Assembly (NCBI RefSeq): GCF_001905095.1
Contig: NZ_LWLS01000071.1
Coordinates: 1-64,000 of the forward strand
Reading direction: 5' to 3'
Source: Micromonospora sp. CB01531
GTDB lineage: Bacteria; Actinomycetota; Actinomycetes; Mycobacteriales; Micromonosporaceae
Length of the DNA stretch: 64,000 nt
The stretch's first letter is position 1. Each line of letters begins with the position of its first letter. The translations under genes and the position numbers were made by a program. The notes under the pieces are model-generated. The model was not told where the DNA came from and did no database searches. It was given only the letters and a program-made list of their open reading frames with translations. Positions 1 to 8,556 of the stretch are shown here, in pieces.

Positions 1-102
1 TCCCGAAGCGCGCACTGGCGCAGCAGCGCCCACGGCCAACCCAGCCCACAACCGGAAGCACGAATAAAACCCCGGAGCCGGGCACGGTCGCCCCCAGCCC
101 AC

Positions 103-174
103 AAGAGCAACCAAGGAGCAACCGCGAGCCGCGTAGCGCCCGGCCGAAGAGCAACCAATCCCAAGAGCAACCAA
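103..174. repeat. Three exact copies of a 12-bp repeat
   Basis: The 12-mer AAGAGCAACCAA occurs exactly at 103-114, 147-158 and 163-174, with a degenerate partner (GGAGCAACCGCG) at 115-126. It lies in the non-coding left edge, just downstream of the DUF4126 gene on the minus strand, where it reads TTGGTTGCTCTT. I cannot assign a function. A terminator-associated or protein-binding array is possible. Bases 1-186 otherwise hold no gene I can support. Confidence 0.6.
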
Positions 175-186
175 GGGCAGGAAGGA

Positions 187-804
187 TCAGACCCGGAACC
201 CAGCCGCGCGGGCTGCCGCGCGTTCCCGGCGCCGGTCCTTGCGCCGCCGCAGGAACCAGCCGAAGAACAGCACGAACCCGAGCAGGAACGCCAGCACCAG
301 CACCGGCAGCAGGATCGCCACCACCGACATCACCGCGCTCGTGGCGTCCTCGGCGGTGCTGGCGACCGGGGCGCCGAAGCCAGCGGTGGTCGCGTTGATG
401 ACCGGGCGGGCTGCCGACTTGAGCAGGTGCACGCCGAGCGCGATGAGGACGCCGACCACCACCGGCACCCACTGGTGCGAGGAGAAGAAGGTGTCCGGGT
501 CGCTGACCGTGACGGTTTCCGAGCTGGAGCCGGCGCCGAAGGCCAGGCCGCCCGCGGTCGGCCGGACCACCGTCTGCACCACGTCGTTGACGTGGTCGAC
601 CACCGGCACCTTGTCGGCGACCACCTCGATAGTGAGCAGCACGGCGAGGATCAGGATGACCCAGCCGTTGCCCAGCCACTGCCACCCGCCGGGCAGGTCG
701 ACCAGGTCGGTGTAGCGCGCCAGCAGACCCATGAGGAGGAGCGGGATGTAGGCGTTCAGGCCGGCCGAGGCGGCGAGGCCGGAACCGGTGAGGACTTCGA
801 GCAC
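187..804 (-). CDS. DUF4126-family integral membrane protein
   Basis: About 205 residues, apparently an integral membrane protein with four or five hydrophobic segments. It has the N-terminal LTGSGLAASAGLNAYIPLL signature of the DUF4126 family and ends in a very basic tail (RRRKDRRRERAAARAAG). The function of the family is unknown. I start it at the GTG at 804. A longer frame reaching 930 would overlap the divergent nucS start and adds only low-complexity sequence, while family members begin near the LEVLTGSGLAASAG segment. The gene diverges from nucS across about 70 bp. Family assignment is from memory of the signature. Confidence 0.75.
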   Translation of the reverse strand: MLEVLTGSGLAASAGLNAYIPLLLMGLLARYTDLVDLPGGWQWLGNGWVILILAVLLTIEVVADKVPVVDHVNDVVQTVVRPTAGGLAFGAGSSSETVTVSDPDTFFSSHQWVPVVVGVLIALGVHLLKSAARPVINATTAGFGAPVASTAEDATSAVMSVVAILLPVLVLAFLLGFVLFFGWFLRRRKDRRRERAAARAAGFRV

Positions 805-875
805 GATCTCAATATCGCACCGGTACGCCAGTGGCGCTCGCCGACGGGCGCCGGGTGCTCGGCTACCCTCGTCGG

Positions 876-1535
876 GTGCGGTTGGTGATTGCGAAGTGCT
901 CGGTGGACTACGTCGGACGGCTCTCGGCACACCTGCCGCCGGCCACCCGGCTGCTCATGGTGAAGGCGGACGGCTCGGTGTCGATCCACGCGGACGACCG
1001 GGCGTACAAGCCGTTGAACTGGATGAGCCCGCCGTGCCGGTTGGAGGAGGCTCCCGGCGTCTGGCGGGTGGTCAACAAGGCCGGCGAGGAGCTGCGCATC
1101 ACCCTGGAGGAGATCTTCCAGGACACCTCGTACGAGCTGGGTGTCGACCCGGGCCTGCGTAAGGACGGTGTGGAGGCCCACCTGCAGGAGCTGCTGGCCG
1201 CCAACCCGGAGACCCTGGGCGAGGGTTTCACGCTGGTCCGGCGGGAGTACATGACCGCGATCGGCCCGGTCGACCTGCTCTGCCGGGACGCCAACCAGGG
1301 TGCGGTCGCGGTCGAGGTGAAGCGGCGCGGCGAGATCGACGGCGTGGAGCAGCTCACCCGCTACCTGGAGCTGATGAACCGCGATCCGCTGCTGGCCCCG
1401 GTCACCGGCGTGTTCGCCGCCCAGGAGATCAAGCCGCAGGCCCGGGTGCTCGCCACCGACCGGGGGATCCGCTGCGTGGTGGTCGACTACGACAAGCTGC
1501 GCGGCATCGAGCGCGACGAGCTGACCCTGTTCTGA
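876..1535 (+). CDS. nucS: Endonuclease NucS (EndoMS), non-canonical mismatch repair
   Basis: 219 residues, the usual size of actinobacterial NucS. It cuts both strands at mismatches and supplies mismatch repair in actinomycetes that lack MutS/MutL, acting with the sliding clamp. The N-terminal domain begins LVIAKCSVDYVGRL. The C-terminal RecB-like nuclease core is visible as IGPVDLLCRD followed by AVAVEVKRRGEIDGVEQLTRYLE, giving the D-(E)-x-K catalytic residues. The chain ends RGIERDELTLF, where family members carry a clamp-binding tail. I chose the GTG at 876 because the preceding in-frame residues are not conserved in the family. Confidence 0.95.
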   Translation: MRLVIAKCSVDYVGRLSAHLPPATRLLMVKADGSVSIHADDRAYKPLNWMSPPCRLEEAPGVWRVVNKAGEELRITLEEIFQDTSYELGVDPGLRKDGVEAHLQELLAANPETLGEGFTLVRREYMTAIGPVDLLCRDANQGAVAVEVKRRGEIDGVEQLTRYLELMNRDPLLAPVTGVFAAQEIKPQARVLATDRGIRCVVVDYDKLRGIERDELTLF

Positions 1536-1553
1536 TTCCGGGTCCGCCGACCG

Positions 1554-3056
1554 TCAGCGGCCCCGGCCGTACCTCAGCTTGGCGACCTTGACCAGGCGGG
1601 CGACGTCGGCCGGGGTGCGCTCGAAGGTCATCGACGGCAGCAGGGAGGGCCCCCGGCGCCGGGTGATCGCCTTGGCCCGGCCGAATTCGCGCAGCCCGTC
1701 CTCACCGTGGATCCGGCCGAAGCCGGAGTCGCCGACCCCGCCGAACGGCAGTGTGGACATGCCGGCGAAGGTGAGCGTCGAGTTGATCGCGGCCATCCCG
1801 GAGCGCAGCCGCCGCGCGACCGCCACCGCCCGCTTCCGGCCGAAGACCGAACCCCCGAGACCGTACGAGAGGGCGTTGGCCCGCGCGACGGCCTCGTCGA
1901 CGTCGCGGACCCGGTTGACCGTCAGGGTCGGGCCGAAGGTCTCCTCGCGGACGGCGGCCGAGTCCTCCGGGACGTCCACCAGCACGGTCGGGTGCACGTA
2001 CGGCGGTCGCACTGCCTCGGGGCCGCCGAGCACCGCCCGGCCGCCGCGGGCGACCGCGTCGTCGATGTGCCGGCGGATGATGTCGAGCTGGGCGGGCATG
2101 GTGATCGGGCCGATGTCGGCACCCTCCGGGCCGACGGTGAGCCGGCCGGCCTTCGCCACCAGCTTGTCGAGGAAGGCGTCGTAGACCGGGTCGACGGCGT
2201 AGACCCGCTCGATGCCGATGCAGGTCTGGCCGGCGTTGGTCAGCGCACCCCAGACGCATGCCTCGGCGGCGGCGTCCAGGTCGGCGTCGGCGTCCACGAC
2301 CATCGCGTCCTTGCCGCCCGCCTCGAGCAGCACCGGGGTGAGGGTCTCGGCGCAGGCCGCCATCACCTTCTTGGCGGTGGCGGTGGAGCCGGTGAAGGCG
2401 AGCTTACCGACCCCGGCGCGGCACAGCGCGGCGCCCACCTCGCCGAGCCCGTGCACGGCGGTGAGGACGGGCTGCTCCGGCACCACCTCGGCGAAGCGGT
2501 CCACCAGCCACTGCCCGACGGCCGGGGTGTACTCGCTCGGCTTGAACACCACCGCGTTGCCGGCGGCGAGGGCGTACGCGGCGGAGCCGATCGGGGTGAA
2601 GACGGGGTAGTTCCACGGGCCGATCACCCCGACCACCCCGTACGGCTGGTATTCGAGGTGTCCGGTGAACTCGGCGAGGATCAGCCGGGTGCGCACCCGC
2701 CGCGGCCCGAGCACCCGGCGGGCGTTGCGGGCGGCCCAGTCGATGTGCTCCAGCGCGGTGAGGATCTCGACGACCGCGTCGGCGACCGGCTTGCCGCCCT
2801 CGGCGTGCACCAGCTCGGCCAGCTCCTCGATCCGTCCGGCGAGGACGCCGCGCCAGCGCAGCAGCCGCTGCCGGCGGCCGGTGAAGCCCAGGCCGGCCCA
2901 CCACTGGCCGGCGGCGCGCGCCTGTTCGACCGCGTCCCGTACGTCCGCCGCGGTCGCCACCGGGAGCCGTCCGGCCTCGGCGCCGGTAGCCGGGCTGGTG
3001 GACACCAGCCGACCGTCCTCGATGATCGGGGTCCCCGGGACATGCACAGCCGTCAT
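1554..3056 (-). CDS. NAD(P)-dependent aldehyde dehydrogenase, succinate-semialdehyde type
   Basis: 500 residues covering the full aldehyde dehydrogenase fold. The catalytic cysteine is in NAGQTCIGIERV, the general-base glutamate in LLEAGGKDAMVVD, and the cofactor/oxyanion region in GPWNYPVF. The N-terminal pattern (SPATGAEAGRLPVATAADV) resembles actinobacterial succinate-semialdehyde dehydrogenases of the GabD2 kind, which oxidise succinate semialdehyde to succinate. Substrate is inferred and could be another aliphatic aldehyde. It converges on nucS with an 18-bp gap. A palindromic operator-like TTACTCGCCGGTAG sits 22 bp before its ATG and closely resembles the box in front of ccr. Confidence 0.85.
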   Translation of the reverse strand: MTAVHVPGTPIIEDGRLVSTSPATGAEAGRLPVATAADVRDAVEQARAAGQWWAGLGFTGRRQRLLRWRGVLAGRIEELAELVHAEGGKPVADAVVEILTALEHIDWAARNARRVLGPRRVRTRLILAEFTGHLEYQPYGVVGVIGPWNYPVFTPIGSAAYALAAGNAVVFKPSEYTPAVGQWLVDRFAEVVPEQPVLTAVHGLGEVGAALCRAGVGKLAFTGSTATAKKVMAACAETLTPVLLEAGGKDAMVVDADADLDAAAEACVWGALTNAGQTCIGIERVYAVDPVYDAFLDKLVAKAGRLTVGPEGADIGPITMPAQLDIIRRHIDDAVARGGRAVLGGPEAVRPPYVHPTVLVDVPEDSAAVREETFGPTLTVNRVRDVDEAVARANALSYGLGGSVFGRKRAVAVARRLRSGMAAINSTLTFAGMSTLPFGGVGDSGFGRIHGEDGLREFGRAKAITRRRGPSLLPSMTFERTPADVARLVKVAKLRYGRGR

Positions 3057-3078
3057 GGCCGAAGTCTAGACCCGAACG

Positions 3079-3092
3079 TTACTCGCCGGTAG
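3079..3092 (-). promoter_or_regulatory. Operator-like dyad upstream of the aldehyde dehydrogenase
   Basis: TTACTCGCCGGTAG, an imperfect dyad of the form TTAC-N6-GTAG, lies 22 bp before the aldehyde dehydrogenase start. Its surroundings match the ccr upstream region in the same order (CCGnACGTTACT then CGGTAG). TetR-family repressors of fatty-acid genes bind dyads of this shape, so I infer a regulator site. The protein is unknown. Confidence 0.4.
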
Positions 3093-3288
3093 GTCCGGCG
3101 TCCCGCGCGACCCGCCCTGGCTGCGACGCCGGAAGTTCGGGGGATCGACGGATGTGACTGGTGAATGAGTCCGAAACGGCGAACAGAAGTTGACCGGCCG
3201 GGGTCGCGAGGGTAACCACCCGGTGGTGACGGCGATTACGGTGAGCTGGCAGGCTGACGCCGCAGGGCGACCGGAGGGGCGACTGTCA

Positions 3289-3744
3289 ATGGAGGAACAT
3301 CCGGAGCTGATGCCGCTTTTGACGGTGTCGGGTGGGGCGATGCGCGGACTCAGCTTCCGCGTCGGTCGGGACCCGCTGGTGATCGGCCGGGCGCCGAGCG
3401 CCCACATCGTGCTCGCCGATCCGCATCTGAGCCGGCGGCACGCCACGGTGCAGCTGACCCCCGAGGGGGCCTGGCTGACCGACCTCGGCTCGACCAACGG
3501 CACCTGGCTCAACGACCAGCGGATCAGCGGTAGCGTGCCGCTCTCCGACGGTGACGTGGTCCGGCTCGGCCGTACCGACCTGCGCTACTTCGACCCGGGC
3601 GTGGCCCGGACCGACCCGGTCGGAATGAGCTTCGACCTCCCGGCCCCGAGCCACCGGCCGACCGTGCCGCTGCCCCGGCCGTCGGCCCCACGGGTGCCCG
3701 TGCCGCGCGAGGGCCGGTCGCTGTCGGTCGACGCGCACTCCTGA
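3289..3744 (+). CDS. FHA-domain protein
   Basis: 151 residues with a single forkhead-associated domain that binds phosphothreonine peptides made by Ser/Thr protein kinases. The diagnostic residues are present in order: VIGRAPSAHIVL, then LSRRHATVQL, then LGSTNGTWLND (G-R, S-x-x-H and S-T-N-G). The tail after about residue 115 is Pro/Arg rich and probably disordered. The ATG at 3289 has GGAGGGG about 9 nt upstream. An earlier in-frame start at 3190 has no comparable site. No kinase gene is adjacent, so the partner is unknown. Confidence 0.85.
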   Translation: MEEHPELMPLLTVSGGAMRGLSFRVGRDPLVIGRAPSAHIVLADPHLSRRHATVQLTPEGAWLTDLGSTNGTWLNDQRISGSVPLSDGDVVRLGRTDLRYFDPGVARTDPVGMSFDLPAPSHRPTVPLPRPSAPRVPVPREGRSLSVDAHS

Positions 3745-3830
3745 CCACCGGGCCCGTCCACGCCAGGGAGCGGTCCGGGATGGGGCGCGGGCACATGGAC
3801 CGGGTCGGGCCGGTGTGCCAGCATGCGCGG

Positions 3831-4896
3831 ATGCGGAGCACACGGCACAGCGTCCAGGCCAACGGCATCACCCAGTCGGTGCGGGTGGCCGGTCCGCCGG
3901 ACGGCGTACCGGTGCTGCTGATCCACGGCAACGTCTCGTCGTCGGCGTTCTGGGAGCCGCTGCTGCGGCGGCTGCCGGAGATGCTCCGCGTGGTCGCGCC
4001 CGACCTGCGCGGGTACGGCGACACCGCCACCGCCCCGGTCGACGCAACCCGCGGCCTCGCCGACTTCGCCGACGACGTGTCCGCCCTGCTCGATGCCCCC
4101 GGGCTGTTCGCCCCCGGCGCGGGGCCGGTGGTGGTCGGGCACTCGCTTGGCGGCGGGGTGGCGATGCGGCTGCTGGTCGACCATCCCGAGCGGGTGGCCG
4201 GGCTGCTGCTCGAGGCGCCGGTCTCCCCGTACGGGTTCGGTGGGACCCGGGACCTCGACGGCACCCCGACCACGCCCGACTTCGCGGGCACCGGCGGCGG
4301 CACCGCCAACCCCGACTTCGTCGCCCGGCTCGCCGCACAGGACCGGGGCGAGGAGGGCCCGACCAGCCCGCGGAACGTGCTGCGCGCGGCGTACGTGGCC
4401 GACCCGGCGTCGCTGGGCGAGGCCGAGGAGCTGCTGCTGGACAGCATGCTCACCACCGCCACCGGGGACGACAACTACCCGGGCACGGCGATCACCTCCG
4501 CGCACTGGCCGGGAACGGCGGCCGGCGAGCGCGGGGTGCTGAACGCGCTGGCTCCCGCCTGGTTCCGGGTCGCCGACGAGCTGGTCGCCGTCTCGGCCAA
4601 GCCGCCGGTGACCTGGGTACGCGGCGACGCCGACGTGATCGTCTCGGACACCTCGCTGTTCGACCTGGCGTACCTGGGGTCGCTGGGTGCGGTGCCGGGC
4701 TGGCCGGGAGCGGCGGACTGCCCGCCCCAGCCCATGGTGGGGTCAGACCCGGGCGGTGCTGGACCGGTACGCGGCCGCCGGCGGGACGTACCGGGAGGTG
4801 GTGCTGCCCGGTTGCGGTCACAGCCCGCACCTGGAACGGCCGGCCGAGTTCGTCGCGGAGTTGCTGGCGCTGGTCGGGGCGCCCGCCGAGGTCTGA
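3831..4896 (+). pseudogene. Alpha/beta hydrolase interrupted by a +1 frameshift
   Basis: The protein starts MRSTRHSVQANGITQSV at the ATG at 3831. It shows the oxyanion loop in LLIHGNVSSS, the nucleophile elbow VVGHSLGGG (Ser) and a plausible catalytic Asp in VRGDADVIVSDTS. Homology is lost after PPQPMVG at about 4739. The expected C-terminus, TRAVLDRYAAAGG through GCGHSPHLERPAEFVAELL with the catalytic His, continues in the +1 frame to a stop at 4896. Removing one G from the GGGG run at 4739-4742 restores a single reading frame. Without the shift the first frame runs on through a strong terminator (4923-4964) to 5015. This may be a sequencing error or a real pseudogene. Confidence 0.8.
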
Positions 4897-4922
4897 CCCG
4901 GCGACGCCGGCGCGCGTCGGTG

Positions 4923-4964
4923 CCCGGCCTGCGGCCCCGGGCGCGCCCGGGGCCGCAGGCCGGG
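4923..4964 (+). terminator. Perfect 19-bp stem-loop terminator
   Basis: Arms 4923-4941 and 4946-4964 are exact reverse complements with loop CGCG. It lies 26 bp after the restored stop of the alpha/beta hydrolase at 4896, and supports that stop as the real gene end. There is no U-tract, as is common in high-GC actinomycetes. Confidence 0.8.
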
Positions 4965-5042
4965 GCGGAGAGTGACGGACGTCGTGAAATATCCCACGGC
5001 GTCTCGACAACGTAGAGTCACGTGGCAGACTCCGGCGCATAA

Positions 5043-5060
5043 CCTTAGCGGCCGTTCATG
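5043..5060 (+). promoter_or_regulatory. Shared CoA-pathway operator-like motif (copy 1)
   Basis: CCTTAGCGGCCGTTCATG is an imperfect palindrome 36 bp before the 3-hydroxyacyl-CoA dehydrogenase start. It matches the motif before the acyl-CoA mutase gene at 15 of 18 positions, and related copies lie at the mce/thiolase and ccr promoters. I infer the site of one common regulator, perhaps TetR-like. Confidence 0.5.
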
Positions 5061-5096
5061 TCGGCAACGGCGGAGTCAACCAAGGGGAGGCCGGTC

Positions 5097-6887
5097 GTGG
5101 CGCGCGAGTTCACCAGAGTGGGTGTGGTGGGTCTGGGCACCATGGGTGCCGGCATCGTCGAGGTGTTCGCCCGCAACGGCATCGACGTGGTGGCCGTGGA
5201 GATCTCGGCGGCCGCCCTGGAGCGTGGCCGGGCCACCCTCACCGGGTCGACCGACCGCGCCGTGGCCAAGGGCAAGCTCGCCGAGGCCGACCGGGACGCC
5301 CTGCTGAGCCGGGTCGACTTCCAGGTCGGGCTGGGTGCGCTGCACTCGGTGGACCTGGTGATCGAGGCGGTGCCCGAGCACCTGGACCTGAAGCAGCGGA
5401 TCTTCGCCGAGCTGGACCGGGTCTGCAAGCCCGAGGCCATCCTGGCCACCAACACCTCCTCGCTGAGCGTCACCGAGATCTCGGTCGCCACCACCCGGCC
5501 CAACCAGGTCATCGGCATCCACTTCTTCAACCCGGCCCCGATCATGAAGCTGGTCGAGGTGGTCCGCACCGTGGTCACCTCCGCCGACGTGGTGGCCGAC
5601 GTGGAGGCGCTCTGCACGCGGCTCGGCAAGGTCGACGTGACCATCAACGACCGGGCTGGCTTCATCGCCAACGCGCTGCTCTTCGGCTACCTGAACCACG
5701 CGGTGAGCCTGTTCGAGGCGCGGTACGCGAGCCGCGAGGACATCGACGCCGCCATGAAGCTCGGCTGCGGCCTGCCGATGGGCCCGCTCGCGCTGATGGA
5801 CCTGATCGGCCTGGACACCGCGTACGAGATCCTGGACACCATGTACCGGCGCGGCGGCCGGGACCGCCGGCACGCCCCGGTGCCGCTGATCAAGCAGATG
5901 GTCACCGCCGGGCTGCTCGGGCGAAAGTCCGGCCGCGGCTTCTACACCTACGAGCGGCCGGGCTCGCCGAAGGTCGTACCGGACGAGCAGACGCCAGTGG
6001 CGACGGAGGCCGGCCTCGCCGACGGGGCCCGGGTCGTCGCCAAGGTCGGCGTCGTCGGCTCCGGGACGATGGCCACCGGCATCATCGAGGTCTTCGCCAA
6101 GGCCGGGTACGAGGTCATCTCGGTGACCCGGGGCGCGGAGAAGTCCGCGAAGGTCTGCGAGGCGGTCAAGACCTCGCTCAACAAGGGCGTGGTCAGGGGC
6201 AAGCTCAGCGAGACCGACCGGGACGCCGCGCTGGGCCGGGTCACCTGGTCGGCCACCCTCGACCACCTCGCCGACGTCGACCTCGTGGTCGAGGCAGTGG
6301 TCGAGGAATTGAGCGTCAAGAAGGCCCTCTTCGCCAGCCTCGACGAGATCTGCAAGCCGGGCGTGGTGCTCGCCACCACCACCTCCTCGCTGCCGGTGAT
6401 CGACGTGGCGATGGCCACCCAGCGCCCGGCGGACGTGATCGGCCTGCACTTCTTCAACCCAGCGCCGATTATGCCGCTGGTGGAGATCGTGCGGACCATC
6501 CGCACCTCGGCGGAGGCCGCCGCCACCGCCCGTGCCGTCTGCGCGGTGCTCGGCAAGACCGGCGTGGTCTGCGGTGACCGGTCCGGCTTCATCGTCAACG
6601 CGCTGCTCTTCCCGTACCTGAACGATGCGGTGAAGATGCTGGAGGCCAGCTACTCGACCGCCGACGACATCGATCACGCCATGAAGCTGGGCTGCGGCTA
6701 CCCGATGGGCCCGTTCGAGCTGCTCGACGTGGTCGGCCTGGACGTCGCACTGGCCATCCAGCGGGAGCTCTACCTGGAGCTGCGCGAGCCGGGCTTCGCC
6801 CCCGCGCCGCTGCTTGAGCACCTGGTCACCGCCGGCTACCTCGGTCGCAAGAGCGGGCGCGGCTTCCGCGACCACACGCACCTCTGA
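5097..6887 (+). CDS. 3-hydroxyacyl-CoA dehydrogenase, tandem-duplicated fusion
   Basis: 596 residues made of two complete dehydrogenase modules in tandem. Each has an NAD-binding loop (GVVGLGTMGAGI near residue 9, GVVGSGTMATGI near residue 322), the catalytic-His segment (IGIHFFNPAPIM; IGLHFFNPAPIM) and the C-terminal GxGRGFY/GRGFR end. Single-module 3-hydroxybutyryl-CoA dehydrogenases are about 280-300 residues. The reaction is NAD(P)H-linked interconversion of acetoacetyl-CoA and 3-hydroxybutyryl-CoA, which feeds crotonase and then Ccr. I prefer the GTG at 5097, which has AAGGGGAGG 6-7 nt upstream, over the ATG at 5058, which overlaps the operator-like motif. Confidence 0.9.
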   Translation: MAREFTRVGVVGLGTMGAGIVEVFARNGIDVVAVEISAAALERGRATLTGSTDRAVAKGKLAEADRDALLSRVDFQVGLGALHSVDLVIEAVPEHLDLKQRIFAELDRVCKPEAILATNTSSLSVTEISVATTRPNQVIGIHFFNPAPIMKLVEVVRTVVTSADVVADVEALCTRLGKVDVTINDRAGFIANALLFGYLNHAVSLFEARYASREDIDAAMKLGCGLPMGPLALMDLIGLDTAYEILDTMYRRGGRDRRHAPVPLIKQMVTAGLLGRKSGRGFYTYERPGSPKVVPDEQTPVATEAGLADGARVVAKVGVVGSGTMATGIIEVFAKAGYEVISVTRGAEKSAKVCEAVKTSLNKGVVRGKLSETDRDAALGRVTWSATLDHLADVDLVVEAVVEELSVKKALFASLDEICKPGVVLATTTSSLPVIDVAMATQRPADVIGLHFFNPAPIMPLVEIVRTIRTSAEAAATARAVCAVLGKTGVVCGDRSGFIVNALLFPYLNDAVKMLEASYSTADDIDHAMKLGCGYPMGPFELLDVVGLDVALAIQRELYLELREPGFAPAPLLEHLVTAGYLGRKSGRGFRDHTHL

Positions 6888-6902
6888 TTCGGGTCAACAA
6901 AG

Positions 6903-6920
6903 GACGCCGGTTACGGCGTC
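6903..6920 (+). terminator. Short hairpin between hbd-type gene and sigma factor
   Basis: GACGCCG-GTTA-CGGCGTC, a 7-bp perfect stem with a 4-nt loop, lies 15 bp after the dehydrogenase stop and just before the sigma-factor ribosome-binding site. It could terminate the upstream transcript or modulate sigma-factor translation. Confidence 0.45.
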
Positions 6921-6928
6921 TTGAGGAT

Positions 6929-7420
6929 GTGACCTTCGAGGAGTACGTCGGCAGCCGCCCGGCCCTGTTACGCCTGGCCCGGCTACTGACCGGCGACGCG
7001 CACCGCGCCGAGGACCTGACCCAGGACGTCCTGGCCCGCGCGTACGTGCACTGGCGGAAGATCGCCGGCGCCGACCGGCCCGACGTGTACGTACGGCGGA
7101 TGCTGGTCAACGCCAACGCCTCCTGGTGGCGCCGGCGGTCGAACCGCGAACTGGCTGTCGACACTTTCGCCGAGCAGGCCCACCGGGGCGACCTCGGTGG
7201 TGAGGCGGCCGCCCGGGACGAGATGTGGCGGCTGATCCGGGCGCTGCCCGACCGCCAGCGCGCCGTGCTGGTGCTGCGCTACTACGAGGACCTGGACGAC
7301 ACCACGATCGCCCAGATCCTCGACTGCTCCCCGGTCACCGTCCGTACCCATGCGATGCGGGCGCTCGCCCACCTCCGGGAGCGCTGCGGCGTCCCGACGA
7401 CCAACGGGAGCCGGCCGTGA
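6929..7420 (+). CDS. SigE-family ECF RNA polymerase sigma factor
   Basis: 163 residues. Region 2 is seen in RLARLLTGDAHRAEDLTQDVLARAYVHW, and region 4 with its helix-turn-helix in LPDRQRAVLVLRYYEDLDDTTIAQILDCSPVTVRTHAMRAL. This is the compact SigE-like extracytoplasmic group common in actinomycetes. It starts at GTG 6929 with GAGG upstream. Its stop overlaps the next start by GTGA, so translation is coupled to the membrane protein that follows, the usual arrangement for a sigma factor and its modulator. The signal is unknown. Confidence 0.9.
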   Translation: MTFEEYVGSRPALLRLARLLTGDAHRAEDLTQDVLARAYVHWRKIAGADRPDVYVRRMLVNANASWWRRRSNRELAVDTFAEQAHRGDLGGEAAARDEMWRLIRALPDRQRAVLVLRYYEDLDDTTIAQILDCSPVTVRTHAMRALAHLRERCGVPTTNGSRP

Positions 7421-8493
7421 CCGACCTCGACGAGCGGATCACCTCGGCGCTGCGGGAGCGCGCCGAGGGAGAGATCGACACCGGCCGGCTGCTGCGGGCC
7501 TCGCGGGTCCGGGGCCGCCGCCGCCAAATGCGCCGACGGGCCGCGACGGGCACCGCCCTCGCCCTGGTCGGGGTCCTCGGCTTCGTCGGGGTGACCGGCG
7601 CCGACCTCGGCGGGCTGCCCGGGCGGCTGCCCTGGACGGCGGCCACGCCGAGTGCCGCCCCGCCGGTGCCGCCCCGCGCCGACGGGGTGCCCGGCGCCGC
7701 CCAGCGACCCGACCTGGTCGGTACCGACCCGCAGGCGCTGCACCTGGGCGTGGACCCCAGCCAGGCTCGCTACCTGCGCTGGGCCGTCCACGGCCCCCAG
7801 GTCGAGTCGATCCGGTTCAGCGTCGGGAGCGGGCAGCCGGTCCTGGTCGAGGTGAGCCCATCCGCTCAGGCGGTCAACGAATTCCTCATCGACGGCGTCC
7901 CCATCGATGAGGCCGTGATCCCGCTGACCTTCGACGGCGCCGTTCGACAGATCCGGGGCGGGGCCGGTCTGATCAAGGCCTGGCAGCCCGTCCCCGGCCT
8001 GTACGCCCGGGCGAGCATGCTCGGCGGCGACCGGGCCGCCCTGGACCGGGCCGTTGACGCCGTCCGCTGGGACGAGGCACGACGGTGCGCGTCCCCGCTG
8101 CGGCTGACCACGCTGCCGGAGGGTACGACCGTGACCGCCTGCTCCGTCGACGCCACCGCCTTCCCGACGGGACTCAACGTCGAGCTCACCCTCAGCCGAA
8201 AGGAGCCGTCGGCGACGATGCGGGTGCTGCTGCTGTACGGGGCGCAGATCGCCGCCAACCGCGACCAGAGCAACCGCACAGTGGGTGGTCGCCCCGCCTA
8301 CCTGTCCCCCGACGGGACAAAGCTGGACCTGCTCGGCATCCCGAAAGCGCACCTGACCGCCGAGTTCGGTTGGCCGTGGCCGGGCGACGCTCCACCCAAG
8401 GGCTACCGGAGCTTCACCGAGGCCGACGCCTCCACCGTGCTGGCCGGGGCGCAGGTGGCGAAGGTTCTGACCGACCCGGAGACCTGGGAGTGA
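7417..8493 (+). CDS. Single-pass membrane protein coupled to the sigma factor (putative anti-sigma)
   Basis: 358 residues. A basic cytoplasmic N-terminus of about 45 residues (LDERITSALRERAEGEIDTGRLLRASRVRG) is followed by one transmembrane helix near residues 46-65, a Pro/Ala-rich linker and an extracytoplasmic domain of about 270 residues with no motif I recognise. No H-x3-C-x2-C zinc anti-sigma signature is present. The 4-bp overlap with the sigma gene and the topology suggest a regulator of that sigma factor, but this is inference from position only. Confidence 0.75.
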   Translation: MTDLDERITSALRERAEGEIDTGRLLRASRVRGRRRQMRRRAATGTALALVGVLGFVGVTGADLGGLPGRLPWTAATPSAAPPVPPRADGVPGAAQRPDLVGTDPQALHLGVDPSQARYLRWAVHGPQVESIRFSVGSGQPVLVEVSPSAQAVNEFLIDGVPIDEAVIPLTFDGAVRQIRGGAGLIKAWQPVPGLYARASMLGGDRAALDRAVDAVRWDEARRCASPLRLTTLPEGTTVTACSVDATAFPTGLNVELTLSRKEPSATMRVLLLYGAQIAANRDQSNRTVGGRPAYLSPDGTKLDLLGIPKAHLTAEFGWPWPGDAPPKGYRSFTEADASTVLAGAQVAKVLTDPETWE

Positions 8494-8556
8494 CCGGTGC
8501 CGGCCGGGCCGCCCGATCCGGGCCGGTCCGGCCGGCGGAACGTACGCTTGTTGACC

